Shown here: positions 50,326 through 58,957 of the stretch, in pieces
Layout of the letters: every line of letters starts with the position of its first letter
Numbering within the stretch: the first letter of the stretch is position 1
Source of the DNA: Microbacterium sp. XT11
GTDB taxonomy: Bacteria > Actinomycetota > Actinomycetes > Actinomycetales > Microbacteriaceae
Reading direction: 5' to 3'
Assembly (NCBI RefSeq): GCF_001513675.1
Contig: NZ_CP013859.1
Location: 993,081-1,057,080, forward strand
DNA length: 64,000 nucleotides
Position numbers and translations under genes: made by a program
The notes under the pieces: generated by a model
What the model was told of the DNA's origin: nothing
The model's input: the letters and a program-made list of their open reading frames with translations, nothing else
The model's database searches: none

Positions 50326-52532
50326 CCATCCTGGACGCGGAGGACGGGGCACCAGCGGTCGCCGGCGACGAGGTGCGGTCGGCGGGCCGCCGCCGTGCGC
50401 TCATGGCCGGACTCGGCGCGGTCGCGATGGGTGCGGCCGGCGCCCTCGGGGGCTCGGCGTCCGCGCAGGCAGCTCCCCTCGCGGCCGGTGCGAAAGACGT
50501 CACGAGAGCGGAATCGGTCGCCGACCTGGCGCGCCTGAAGGCTCGGGACGGCGAGGTGGCGGTCGTCGCCGGTTACCGCACACCGGGCGATGCCGGACTG
50601 CTCGTGTACGTGGGCAGCGAAGACGCGACGGCCGCGGCCAACGGCGGCACCGTCATCGCGGGCGCCCGCGACACCCGCTGGATGCTGCAGCACGACGGCA
50701 CGGTCGACTTCCGGGTCTTCGGCATCACCGGGCCCGAGGCCCCGGCCGACGACGCGCTCGACGCCATGGTGAACGACCCCCGTGTCCGCCGCATCGAGGC
50801 CGGAACCGACCTGCTGTTCCAGCGGCGGCACCGCTTCACGCGGTCCCACCTGGAGATCGACTTCGGCGGTCACCTCGTCACCACCGACGGCATCGAGAAG
50901 AACACCCACGACAACCCGTTCGGCGCCGTGCTGTTCTTCACCGGTGTGTCGAAGGACGTCGTGGTCGAGCATCCGCTCGCTGAGCCCTGGCCGGAGCTGA
51001 CGGACGCCGTCGCCGTGCCGGACGCTTCGCGCTTCCCCGTCGACTCGTGGTGGGCGGTGCAGTGCGACCCCGTCGCCGGAGGCGGAGCGGACGAGCGCGA
51101 GCTCCAGCGTTTCGTGCGGGTGACGCAGCAGATCGACGGCACGCACATCCGGATCGACTACCTGAACGGCTGGCCCCTCGACGCGGGCCGCCGGCTCACC
51201 TGGCGGCAGATGGACCCCGTGTCCGGCATCCGCATCGCGAACATGCGATTCCTCGGGGCGGGGCCTTTCGACGGCCCGACCGACGGCTCCTTCCCCGACT
51301 CCCGCGAACTCACCGGATCGCATCCGATCGCGTTCGAGTACGCCATCCACTGCGACGTCGCCGACGTGCACGCGAGCCGCACCTGGTGGCCCGTCATCAT
51401 GCGGCGGTGGAACACCCACTTCACGACCGAGCGCTGCTCCGTCGAGAACCCGCCCACCGTGTTCTACGGCGGCGCGGGGTACCTCACGCAGCAGATCTAC
51501 AGCCTCTACGGGCGGGTGAGCGACTGCAGCTCGTCGAACGCCCGGCACCTCAACGACCTCACCGCCAGCGCCTACTGCATCGTCGAGAACTGCCACGGCG
51601 ACGGCGACGACCAGGGCGGCAACCCCTTCACCACGCACGGGCAGTACGAGCACGACCTCACCTTCATCGGCAACTCCGGCCTCATGGACATCGCGAACTC
51701 GGGCGCACAGTGGGGTACGGCCGCCAAGCGCATCACGGTGCGCGACCACGTGTGCTCGTGGTTCGTCGCCGGCACGAAGATCAGCGACCTCACCCTGGAG
51801 AACGTGCGGGTCATCGGCCGCTCGACCTTCGATCCGCAGGCGACCATGACCATCAACGCCGACGGCGCGCAGGTGCGCGGCTGCACCGCGGGGCTGCTCG
51901 CCATCGGGCAGCGCTCGTCGCGCTCCTCGCGGCCGACGGTCATCGAGGACTCCGCCTTCGCCCTCCCCAAGGACCAGGTGCTCGTCCAGACGCCGGTCAC
52001 GGCATCCGTCCGCTTCGTCGGCTGCACCATCACCGGGATCGACGGGGTCAAGGCACGCGGCTCCGGTCCCGTCGAGTTCGTGGACTGCCGCCTCAGCGGT
52101 CCCGTCGAGGGAGCGCCGATGGAGATCGGCGGCGCGCGGGTCACCCTCCGCGGGGGCTCGGTGCGCGACGTGCGACTGAGCGCCACCGCGGTGCGCGACC
52201 AACTCTTCGTGCTCGACGGGGTCGAGTTCGGCACGGAGCGCGCCGACGGTGCCCTTGTATCCAGGGCGGCCGGCGCCGGCGTGGTCACCTGGCGCGTGAC
52301 CGGGGTGACCTCGACGGTGCCGAAGGGCGCAGCGCACCTCGACATCGCGACCGGCGTCAACCACGCGCGCATCATCGGCGGCCAGTTCACCGGCGGACGG
52401 CTGCGGCTCGCCGACGGGTTCGCCGAGCCGTCGACACTGCTGTACACCGACACGGTGGAGCGCGGCGTCGAGACCGCGCTGCCCGAGGCGGGACCGCGCG
52501 TGCTCATCGCCGACGTGCTGACGAGCGCGTGA
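50322..52532 (+). CDS. Tat-exported right-handed beta-helix protein, paralogue 2
   Basis: This 736-residue paralogue of the protein at 45844 keeps the same architecture: Tat signal (SAGRRRALMAGLG, Arg23-25), N-terminal domain with WMLQHDGTVDFRVFG, then a long beta-helix. The conserved block NARHLNDLTASAYC, ENCHGDGDDQGG and THGQYEHDLT is at about residues 405-446. GYLTQQIYSLYGRVSDC before it is also shared, with Cys pairs that could form disulphides outside. An insert (FDGPTDGSFPDSRE) near residue 320 is unique to this copy. Two copies in one locus suggest division of labour on one polymer. Confidence 0.75.
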   Translation: MTILDAEDGAPAVAGDEVRSAGRRRALMAGLGAVAMGAAGALGGSASAQAAPLAAGAKDVTRAESVADLARLKARDGEVAVVAGYRTPGDAGLLVYVGSEDATAAANGGTVIAGARDTRWMLQHDGTVDFRVFGITGPEAPADDALDAMVNDPRVRRIEAGTDLLFQRRHRFTRSHLEIDFGGHLVTTDGIEKNTHDNPFGAVLFFTGVSKDVVVEHPLAEPWPELTDAVAVPDASRFPVDSWWAVQCDPVAGGGADERELQRFVRVTQQIDGTHIRIDYLNGWPLDAGRRLTWRQMDPVSGIRIANMRFLGAGPFDGPTDGSFPDSRELTGSHPIAFEYAIHCDVADVHASRTWWPVIMRRWNTHFTTERCSVENPPTVFYGGAGYLTQQIYSLYGRVSDCSSSNARHLNDLTASAYCIVENCHGDGDDQGGNPFTTHGQYEHDLTFIGNSGLMDIANSGAQWGTAAKRITVRDHVCSWFVAGTKISDLTLENVRVIGRSTFDPQATMTINADGAQVRGCTAGLLAIGQRSSRSSRPTVIEDSAFALPKDQVLVQTPVTASVRFVGCTITGIDGVKARGSGPVEFVDCRLSGPVEGAPMEIGGARVTLRGGSVRDVRLSATAVRDQLFVLDGVEFGTERADGALVSRAAGAGVVTWRVTGVTSTVPKGAAHLDIATGVNHARIIGGQFTGGRLRLADGFAEPSTLLYTDTVERGVETALPEAGPRVLIADVLTSA

Positions 52533-52566
52533 CCGACGGCATCATGGAGACCAGGGAGGACCACGC

Positions 52567-53958
52567 GTGAACGACACCGCATCGCGGACGCGCATCGGCG
52601 ACAGCATCCGCATCCCCCGCACGGCCGCCCGCATCGGCGTCGCCCGTCGCGACATCACCCCGCCCGTCGGCATCCGTGCCAAGAACTGGGGCCCCGCCGA
52701 CTGGGAGCGTTCCGAGGGCGCGCACCGACCGTTCACGCTCACCGCCCTCGCCGTGATCGGCGGGGATGGGCGCCCGCGCGTGCTGCTGGCCGTCGACGGC
52801 ACCTGGTGGCGGCGTGTGGCCGACGAGCGGGGCGTGCGCGGCACGATCCTCGACGCGCTCGGCCTGGAGCCCGACCAGCTCATGGTGTCGCTGTCGCACA
52901 CCCACGCCGGCGCCGTGCTGTGCGCAGCCGACGCGCATCTGCCCGGCGGCGAGCTCATCCCCGGATATCTGGAGTCGCTCGCCGCGGCGGGCGTCGCGGC
53001 CGGGCGCGATGCGCTCGACGGCGCTCGACCCGGACTGATCGAGTGGACGTCGGGCCGGTGCACCCTTGCCGCCGACCGCGAGCTCGACGTCGACGGGAGG
53101 GCGCTGGTGGGCTACAACCCCGGCGCTCCCGCCGACGACACCGTGATGATCGGCCGGCTCAGCGTCGGCGGCGAGGTGCGCGCGACGCTGGTGAACTACG
53201 CGTGCCACCCGACGACTCTCGCCTGGCAGAACCGCGAGGTGTCGCCCGACTACGTCGGCGCGATGCGCGACATCGTCGAGCGGGAGACCGGGGCGCCGTG
53301 CCTGTTCGTGCAGGGCGCGTCTGGAGAGCTGGCCCCGCGCGAGCAGTACACGGGCGACGTCGGGGTGGCCGACCGGCACGGGCGCTCGTTGGGGCACGCC
53401 GTGCTCGCCGCGCTCGATGCGCTGCCGGCTCCGGGCGAGCAGCTGACGCTCGAGGGCGTGGTCGAGTCGGGGGCGCCGCTGGCGATCTGGGCCGGCGCGC
53501 CCGCGGAGGCCGGCGATGCGGCGGCGGGGTCTCTCACGAGCGTCGAGCTGACGCTGCGCGATCTGCCGACGCTCGACGAGCTCGCCGAGGAGTGGAAGGA
53601 CATCGACCCGCGCTCGCGCGAGGAGCGTCTTGGTCGTGCGCGCAACCTGCGCGAGGGGTACATCGACGGGCCGACCGTGCAGCATCCGGTGTGGGCGTGG
53701 CGATGGGGCGACGCGGTGCTCGTCGCGCATCCGGGCGAGGCGTACTCGCGGCTGCAGACCACGCTGCGCGCGCGGTTCCCTGACACGCCGATTCTCGTGA
53801 TGAACCTCACCAACGGCCCGGGCTTCGTGTACCTGCCCACTCGCGACGCGTACGACCGCGGCGCGTACCAGGCATGGCAGACCCCGCTCGCCCCCGGCGC
53901 GCTGGACGCGCTGGAGCAGCACGCCGTCTCGGTGGTCGCCGGTCTTCTGGGCCGCTGA
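52567..53958 (+). CDS. Neutral/alkaline ceramidase-like hydrolase
   Basis: This 463-residue protein matches the N-terminal domain of neutral/alkaline non-lysosomal ceramidases: ARRDITPPVG at the start, MVSLSHTHAG near residue 110 (zinc His pair), NYACHPTTLAW near 212 and LFVQGASGELAP near 245. There is no signal peptide and the C-terminal ceramidase domain is short, so it is probably cytoplasmic and unlikely to act on ceramide. In this sugar locus it may hydrolyse an amide or ester on an imported fragment. GTG 52567 has GGAGG 7 nt upstream. Confidence 0.8.
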   Translation: MNDTASRTRIGDSIRIPRTAARIGVARRDITPPVGIRAKNWGPADWERSEGAHRPFTLTALAVIGGDGRPRVLLAVDGTWWRRVADERGVRGTILDALGLEPDQLMVSLSHTHAGAVLCAADAHLPGGELIPGYLESLAAAGVAAGRDALDGARPGLIEWTSGRCTLAADRELDVDGRALVGYNPGAPADDTVMIGRLSVGGEVRATLVNYACHPTTLAWQNREVSPDYVGAMRDIVERETGAPCLFVQGASGELAPREQYTGDVGVADRHGRSLGHAVLAALDALPAPGEQLTLEGVVESGAPLAIWAGAPAEAGDAAAGSLTSVELTLRDLPTLDELAEEWKDIDPRSREERLGRARNLREGYIDGPTVQHPVWAWRWGDAVLVAHPGEAYSRLQTTLRARFPDTPILVMNLTNGPGFVYLPTRDAYDRGAYQAWQTPLAPGALDALEQHAVSVVAGLLGR

Positions 53959-53965
53959 CCCCCGG

Positions 53966-54032
53966 GGGTTTCGAGTCGCATGAATCGCCCTCATTCGCCC
54001 CAGGAGAGGGCAAAACATGCGACTCGAAACCC
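53966..54032. repeat. Dispersed palindromic element, copy 2
   Basis: Arms 53966-53992 and 54006-54032 form a 27-bp stem with about four mismatches (outer GGGTTTCGAGTCGCATG). It shares the core GTCGCATGA-T-GCCC with the element at 3077-3135. It lies after the ceramidase-like gene and just before the operator and promoter of the SDR gene at 54074. Confidence 0.8.
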
Positions 54033-54046
54033 GGGGCCACTAGGCT

Positions 54047-54056
54047 TGCTATAGCA
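54047..54056 (+). promoter_or_regulatory. TGCTATAGCA operator before the SDR/enolase/SDR operon
   Basis: A perfect copy of the palindrome, in the wider context GCTTGCTATAGCAAAAC, ends 17 nt before ATG 54074. A regulator bound here would block transcription or initiation of the three-gene operon. Confidence 0.8.
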
Positions 54057-54073
54057 AAACTCGGAGGAGAGAC

Positions 54074-54832
54074 ATGACACAGGCACCCGTCGCGATCGTC
54101 ACCGGAGGCTCGGCCGGCATCGGCTGGGAGATCGGCCGCCGCCTCGCCGACGACGGCTACCTCGTCATCGCCGCCGACCGCGTCCCCGGCTTCACGGAGG
54201 GCGACAACCCCGCCGGCATCCTCTGGCGCGAGCTCGACGTCACCGACCACGCCGCCGTCGATCGCGTGTTCGGCGAGATCGAGGCCGAGCTCGGCCCCAT
54301 CGAGGTGCTCGTGAACAATGCCGGGATTCAGCGGCACCGCGGCATCGAGGACCTCACCTGGGACGAGTGGGCAGCCGTCGTCGACGTCAACCTGCACGGC
54401 GTGTTCTCGGCGCTGCAGGCGGCAGGAAAGCGGATGCTGGCGCACGGCGGCGGGCGCATCGTGAACATCTCGTCGATCTCGTCGCGCGGATCGGCGGGGC
54501 GGGCGCCGTACGCCACCACCAAGGCCGCCGTCATCGGACTCACCGCCACCGCCGGCGCCGAGTGGGCGGCCAGGGGCGTGCGCGTCAACGCGGTCGCCCC
54601 CGGCTACGTCGACACCGGTGTCTTCCGCCAGGGCGTCGAGCAGGGCACGCTCAGCCTCGACACGATCCTCGCGCGCATCCCCGCGAAGCGCTTGGCCGAC
54701 GCGAGCGAGATCGCCGCGGCCGTGAGCTTCCTCGTCTCGGACGAGTCGCGATACATGAACGGGCAGACGCTGTACGTCGACGGCGGCTTCATGGTCGATT
54801 ACGGCATCCCTCTCGCGAAGAAGCCGGAATGA
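54074..54832 (+). CDS. Short-chain dehydrogenase/reductase (SDR) 1
   Basis: This 252-residue classical SDR has the cofactor motif TGGSAGIGWEIG, NNAG in VLVNNAGIQRH, catalytic Ser in ISSISSRG, and YATTK (Tyr-x-x-x-Lys). It probably oxidises a sugar or sugar lactone precursor as an early step of the sugar-acid pathway. GGAGGAGA lies before ATG 54074, and the stop overlaps the enolase-family gene. Confidence 0.9.
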   Translation: MTQAPVAIVTGGSAGIGWEIGRRLADDGYLVIAADRVPGFTEGDNPAGILWRELDVTDHAAVDRVFGEIEAELGPIEVLVNNAGIQRHRGIEDLTWDEWAAVVDVNLHGVFSALQAAGKRMLAHGGGRIVNISSISSRGSAGRAPYATTKAAVIGLTATAGAEWAARGVRVNAVAPGYVDTGVFRQGVEQGTLSLDTILARIPAKRLADASEIAAAVSFLVSDESRYMNGQTLYVDGGFMVDYGIPLAKKPE

Positions 54833-55911
54833 CCGCCATCGCGCGCATCGACACCGCGACGGCGGTGCTCCCCCTTCCCGCCCCGCTGCAGCTGGGCGCG
54901 ATGACGGTGACGCGGCGCGAGTACAGCGCCGTTCGGGTCGTGGACGCCGACGGCGTCGAGGGCGTCGCCTACTGCCTGTCGCGCGAAGCGCCCATGGCCG
55001 AGATCGTCGAGCGGCTCGTCGCCCCGCACGCGCGAGGGGCGGACGCCGACGATCCGGCATCCGCATGGGAGCGGATGCTGCGCGGCAGCGCCATCGTCGG
55101 GCGCGTAGGGCTGGTGCGCCGCGCGATCGGCCTCGTCGACATCGCTCTGTGGGACATCGCCGCCCGTCGAGCAGGGCAGCCGCTCTGGCGGATGCTCGGC
55201 ACCGGGAGCGCCCCGAGCGACGCGATGCTCGTGGCTGCCTACCCGTCGCCGTCGCGGACCCCGCGCGAGGTCGCCGACGAGGTGCTGTCCCAGGCCGCGG
55301 GCTGGTCGACGGTGAAGATCTCGCGCACGCCCGACCCGTCGTACATGCGTGAGCTGATCGCGCTGATCACAGCCGAGCTCCCCGTCGAGACGGGGCTGGT
55401 GGTCGACGTGGGCTTCGGGTGGACCGACGCGGATGCCGCGCTCGCCGAGATCGCGCAGTGGGGAGACCCGCGGCTCGCCTGGCTCGAAGACCCGCTGCTG
55501 CCGGAGGACGCGGCCGGGTGCGCGCGCATCCGCCGGGAGTCGGGTCTCGCGATCGGGGTGGGCGACGAGGTCACCGACCCCGACGTGCTGCGGAGGCTCG
55601 TCGATGAACAGGCCGTCGACGTGCTGCGGCTCGACGTCGTGGCGATCGGCGGTGTCACGCCGGCGCTGGACGTGATCGCGTGGGCGGCGGAGCGCGGTGT
55701 GCCGGTCTCGGGCCACGTGTATCCCGAGGTCACGGCGCACCTGGGCATCGGCGTGGAGACCTTCGCGCGCGGCGTCAACCCGTACGACCCTGCGCCGTCG
55801 TTCGTGCGCGGGGGTCCGTCGTTCGACGGACGGGTCGTACCCGCGGACGCGCCGGGCCTCGGCTTCACGCTCGACAGCGGGGTGTTCGATTTCGGAGGGA
55901 GCGCACGATGA
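54829..55911 (+). CDS. Enolase-superfamily (mandelate racemase/muconate lactonizing) sugar-acid dehydratase-like enzyme
   Basis: This 360-residue enzyme has an N-terminal capping domain and a TIM barrel. Visible catalytic pieces are the Lys in STVKISRTP (near 163), Asp in VVDVGFGW (near 192), Glu in WLEDPLLP (near 220), Glu in IGVGDEVTD (near 247) and His in VSGHVYPE (near 296), the Lys/His arrangement of mandelate-racemase-type acid-sugar dehydratases. It should dehydrate an aldonate to a 2-keto-3-deoxy acid, which the later dehydrogenase and FAH-family protein could process. It overlaps SDRs on both sides. Confidence 0.85.
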   Translation: MTAIARIDTATAVLPLPAPLQLGAMTVTRREYSAVRVVDADGVEGVAYCLSREAPMAEIVERLVAPHARGADADDPASAWERMLRGSAIVGRVGLVRRAIGLVDIALWDIAARRAGQPLWRMLGTGSAPSDAMLVAAYPSPSRTPREVADEVLSQAAGWSTVKISRTPDPSYMRELIALITAELPVETGLVVDVGFGWTDADAALAEIAQWGDPRLAWLEDPLLPEDAAGCARIRRESGLAIGVGDEVTDPDVLRRLVDEQAVDVLRLDVVAIGGVTPALDVIAWAAERGVPVSGHVYPEVTAHLGIGVETFARGVNPYDPAPSFVRGGPSFDGRVVPADAPGLGFTLDSGVFDFGGSAR

Positions 55912-56744
55912 CCACGTCTTCGACGGATTCTTCGTCGGATGCCGGCACGACGGCATCCATTCGTCCGCGCAGCGCCGTGGTGACGGGCAGCGGCAAGGGC
56001 ATCGGCCGGGCCATCGCCGAACGGCTGACGGCCGACGGCTGGATCGTCGTCGGGCTGGAGCGCTCCCCGGGCTCCGGCACCGTCGAGGAGGGCATCTGCG
56101 CCGAGGTCGTGCTCGGCGACTCGTCGGAGCGAGCCGCGCACCTCCGCGCCGCCGAGGCCGCGATCGCGAGGGCGCCGCTGGCCGGCTGGGTGAACAACGC
56201 CGGGATCACGAAGCGCACCGCGCTGCACGAGCTCGACGAGGACGTCGTGCGCGAGATCGTCGGCATCAACGGCTTCGGCTACGTCTGGGGGTGTTCGGCG
56301 GCGGTCAGCGCCTTCGTCGACCAGGGCGTGCCCGGCGCGATCGTGAACATCGGCTCCATCCACGGTCGTGCCAGCCACCCCGACCACGCGGCCTACGAGT
56401 TCACCAAGGGCGGCATCGACGCGCTCACCCGCAGCGTCGCGGTGACGTACGGCGGGCTCGGCATCCGCGCGAACACGGTCGCGCCAGGCGGTGTGCGCAC
56501 ACCCCACCTGGAGGCGCAGATCGCGGCCGCCGCCGATCCCGCGGCCGAGGAGAGGGCGCTCGCCGAGGGCCCGCCGATGGGGCGCATCGCCCGCGCCGAG
56601 GAGGTCGCCGCGATCACGGCGTTCCTGCTGTCGGACGAGGCGCCGTATGTCACGGGACAGTCGATCGCGGTCGACGGCGGCTGGACGGCATCCTTCGGCG
56701 ACGTCTCGGTGGACCCGGCCTTGCGGGCCCGCTTCCGCTCCTGA
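55908..56744 (+). CDS. Short-chain dehydrogenase/reductase (SDR) 2
   Basis: This 278-residue SDR has TGSGKGIGRAIAERL, NNAG in WVNNAGITKR, the catalytic Ser in NIGSIHG and Tyr-x-x-x-Lys as YEFTK. A 20-residue Ser/Thr-rich N-terminus precedes the fold. The ATG lies in the enolase-family stop. It would oxidise a 2-keto-3-deoxy sugar acid or the starting sugar. It ends the plus-strand trio that begins under the TGCTATAGCA site at 54047. Confidence 0.88.
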   Translation: MTTSSTDSSSDAGTTASIRPRSAVVTGSGKGIGRAIAERLTADGWIVVGLERSPGSGTVEEGICAEVVLGDSSERAAHLRAAEAAIARAPLAGWVNNAGITKRTALHELDEDVVREIVGINGFGYVWGCSAAVSAFVDQGVPGAIVNIGSIHGRASHPDHAAYEFTKGGIDALTRSVAVTYGGLGIRANTVAPGGVRTPHLEAQIAAAADPAAEERALAEGPPMGRIARAEEVAAITAFLLSDEAPYVTGQSIAVDGGWTASFGDVSVDPALRARFRS

Positions 56745-56756
56745 CCCCGCGCGGCG

Positions 56757-57122
56757 TCAGGCCTTGAGCATCGAGGCGCGGGAGATCAGCCCGCCGACCA
56801 CGTCGAAGGTCGCGATGGTCTCGGTGGCGACGCCCGCGTTGATGACCCGCTCCTGCGCGACGACCCAGCGCGTGCCGAACTGCACGGTCGTGTCGATGAC
56901 GCATGACAGCTCGGGGTTCTGCAGCCGCGGCTCGTAGAACGCGCGGATCGCGGCGGAGCCCGTGAGCGGCTCGGGGGCGACCCCGGTGATGACGGCATCC
57001 GGCGCGTAGGCGGCCACGAAGGCGTCGAGGTCGTGCGCGTTGAACGCGTCGAGCTGCGCCTGCACGGTATCGAGGGCGGAACGCCCGGTGGCCGGACGGT
57101 CGAGGGCGGCGGGCTCAGTCAA
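56757..57122 (-). CDS. NTF2/SnoaL-like small protein
   Basis: This 121-residue protein reads as one alpha+beta cone: VQAQLDAFNAHDLDAFVAAYAPDAVI, then SAAIRAFYEPRL and a final sheet with RWVVAQERV. The family includes isomerases, hydrolases and ligand-binding proteins; the substrate is unknown. It starts at TTG 57122, overlapping the SDR 3 stop by 8 nt, so it is coupled to that gene. Confidence 0.75.
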   Translation of the reverse strand: MTEPAALDRPATGRSALDTVQAQLDAFNAHDLDAFVAAYAPDAVITGVAPEPLTGSAAIRAFYEPRLQNPELSCVIDTTVQFGTRWVVAQERVINAGVATETIATFDVVGGLISRASMLKA

Positions 57123-57864
57123 TGCGTACTCCTCCGTTGACGTCGTAGGTGGCTCCGGTGATGAAGCGGGCGCGGTCCGAGGCGAGCGACGCGATGATCC
57201 AGGCGACGTCGGCGGGCCGGCCGAACGCCCCGAGGGGGATGGAGGCCTCGAGCTTCTCGCGACCCGCTCCCTGCAGCTGGTCGGTGATGGCGCTCGCGAC
57301 CGGCCCCGGCGTCACGGCGTTGACGCGGATGCCCTCAGACGCGAGGTGCCGCGCGAAACTGCGGGTGATCGCGAGGATCGCGCCCTTGCTGGCGGCGTAG
57401 TGCATCCCGGTCTGCAGCGCGCCGACCTGCCCCGCGATCGACGAGATGTTCACGACCGACCGGTCGCCCTCGGCTGCGCGCAGCAGCGGCAGCGCGGCGC
57501 GCGTGAGCAGGAAGGTCCCGCGGGCGTTGGTCTCCATGACGAGGTCCCACTCGTCGATGTCGATGTCGTCGAACGGCGTGTAGGGGCACACGCCGCCGTT
57601 GTTGACGAGCACGTGCAGCTCGCTCCACGCCTCGTCGATCTCCTTCACGAGAGACATCACGGATGCCGGATCGCGCAGGTCGAGGCGCGAGACGCGCACC
57701 TCGGCGGCCCCGGCGCGTCGGCAGTCGTCGGCGACGCGGGCGGCCTCGCTCTCACGTCCTGCATAGGTGATCCAGAGGGCGTACCCGTCGCGGGCGAGTT
57801 CGAGGGCGGATGCCGTTCCGATGCCGGAACTGGCGCCGGTGAGGAGTGCGCGGCGAACAGTCAT
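57115..57864 (-). CDS. Short-chain dehydrogenase/reductase (SDR) 3
   Basis: This 249-residue SDR has TGASSGIGTASALEL, NNGG in VLVNNGGVCPY (Gly for the usual Ala), Ser in VNISSIAGQ and YAASK. ATG 57864 lies 8 bp from a TGCTATAGCG operator at 57873-57882. It is transcribed with the NTF2-like gene, divergent from the dehydrogenase at 57943. Confidence 0.9.
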   Translation of the reverse strand: MTVRRALLTGASSGIGTASALELARDGYALWITYAGRESEAARVADDCRRAGAAEVRVSRLDLRDPASVMSLVKEIDEAWSELHVLVNNGGVCPYTPFDDIDIDEWDLVMETNARGTFLLTRAALPLLRAAEGDRSVVNISSIAGQVGALQTGMHYAASKGAILAITRSFARHLASEGIRVNAVTPGPVASAITDQLQGAGREKLEASIPLGAFGRPADVAWIIASLASDRARFITGATYDVNGGVRID

Positions 57865-57872
57865 ACACCAAA

Positions 57873-57933
57873 CGCTATAGCAAATTCGGGTGCGAAGGAA
57901 CCGCTTATGCCCATGTTGCTAGATGCTATAGCA
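57873..57933. promoter_or_regulatory. Paired TGCTATAGCA operators in a divergent promoter
   Basis: CGCTATAGCA (57873-57882, one mismatch) and the perfect TGCTATAGCA (57924-57933) lie 8 and 9 bp from the start codons of the two divergent genes. The pair is 51 bp centre to centre, about five helical turns, which would allow cooperative binding or looping. Confidence 0.82.
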
Positions 57934-57942
57934 TTCTGATTC

Positions 57943-58932
57943 ATGGTAACTCCCTTCGTCCTCCTCACCGACTGCGATCTCCCCGGCGACGCTGCCGAGC
58001 AGACGCTGCGCGCCGCCGGCATCCGCGTCGAGCGGGCGCCCGACACCTCGTTCGACACGCTGGCGCGGCTCGGCGCCGAGGCGGAGGGACTCATCGTGCA
58101 GTGGCACCGCATCGACGGCAGCCTCCTCGATCGGATGCCGAAGCTGCGGATGATCAGCCGGCTCGGCATCGGCTACGACATGGTCGACGTGGCGGCGGCC
58201 ACCGCCCGCGGCATCGCCGTCGCCAACACTCCCGGGTACTGCGTCGAGGAGGTCGCGGCGCACACGATCGCCATGATCATGACGCAGGCCCGCGGACTCC
58301 CGGAGTACGACCGCGCCCTGCGTGCGGGTGAGTGGAGGCCGGTCGCCGCGCGGCCCATGGCCGTGCGGCCGTCGCGGACGACGGTGTCGGTGCTCGGGTT
58401 CGGCCGCATCGGCTCGCTCGTGGCCCGCGGATGCCGAGCGCTCGGGTTCCGCGTGCTCGTGGCCGACCCGTACGCCCCCGCGGAGGCGGTGCGCGCCGCC
58501 GACTGCGAACCCGTCTCGATCGACGAGGCCATCGCCGGCGCCGACCTGCTCACGCTGCACGTGCCGCTCACCGACGAGACGCGGCACCTCATCGACGCCG
58601 ACAGCATCGCCATGATGCGCCGGGGCGTCGTGATCGTCAACACCTGCCGCGGCCCGCTGATCGACGAGAGCGCCCTCGTCGACGCTCTGCGGAGCGGGCG
58701 CGTCGGCGCTGCGGCCCTCGACGTGTTCGAGACCGAACCGCTGGCCCCGGATGCTGCGCTGCGCGATGCGCCGAACGTGCTGCTCACCCCGCACGCCGCC
58801 TGGTACTCGCCCCAGGCGATGGAGGACCTGCCGGTGCACGCGGCGCAGAACCTCGTGGACTTCTTCGCCGGGCGCCCTGTGCCGGCGATCGTCAACCGCG
58901 AGTACGCCGGAACCACAGCGGCGACCGCGTGA
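57943..58932 (+). CDS. D-2-hydroxyacid dehydrogenase (CtBP/phosphoglycerate dehydrogenase-like)
   Basis: This 329-residue NAD enzyme has the Rossmann motif VLGFGRIGSLVARG near residue 150 and the catalytic Arg in VNTCRGPLIDE, Glu in DVFETEPLAP and His in LLTPHAAWYS. ATG 57943 has no ribosome site, only the operator upstream, so the transcript may be nearly leaderless. It probably handles a 2-keto or 2-hydroxy acid from the sugar pathway. The FAH-family gene follows 25 nt later. Confidence 0.88.
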   Translation: MVTPFVLLTDCDLPGDAAEQTLRAAGIRVERAPDTSFDTLARLGAEAEGLIVQWHRIDGSLLDRMPKLRMISRLGIGYDMVDVAAATARGIAVANTPGYCVEEVAAHTIAMIMTQARGLPEYDRALRAGEWRPVAARPMAVRPSRTTVSVLGFGRIGSLVARGCRALGFRVLVADPYAPAEAVRAADCEPVSIDEAIAGADLLTLHVPLTDETRHLIDADSIAMMRRGVVIVNTCRGPLIDESALVDALRSGRVGAAALDVFETEPLAPDAALRDAPNVLLTPHAAWYSPQAMEDLPVHAAQNLVDFFAGRPVPAIVNREYAGTTAATA

Positions 58933-58957
58933 CGCGAGAAGCGAGGGAGGAGCAGCC

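Noticed and set aside
45844-52532. Beta-helix proteins as prophage tailspikes
   Set aside because: Both have Tat signals and lie among metabolic genes; no phage structural, lysis or integrase gene is nearby.
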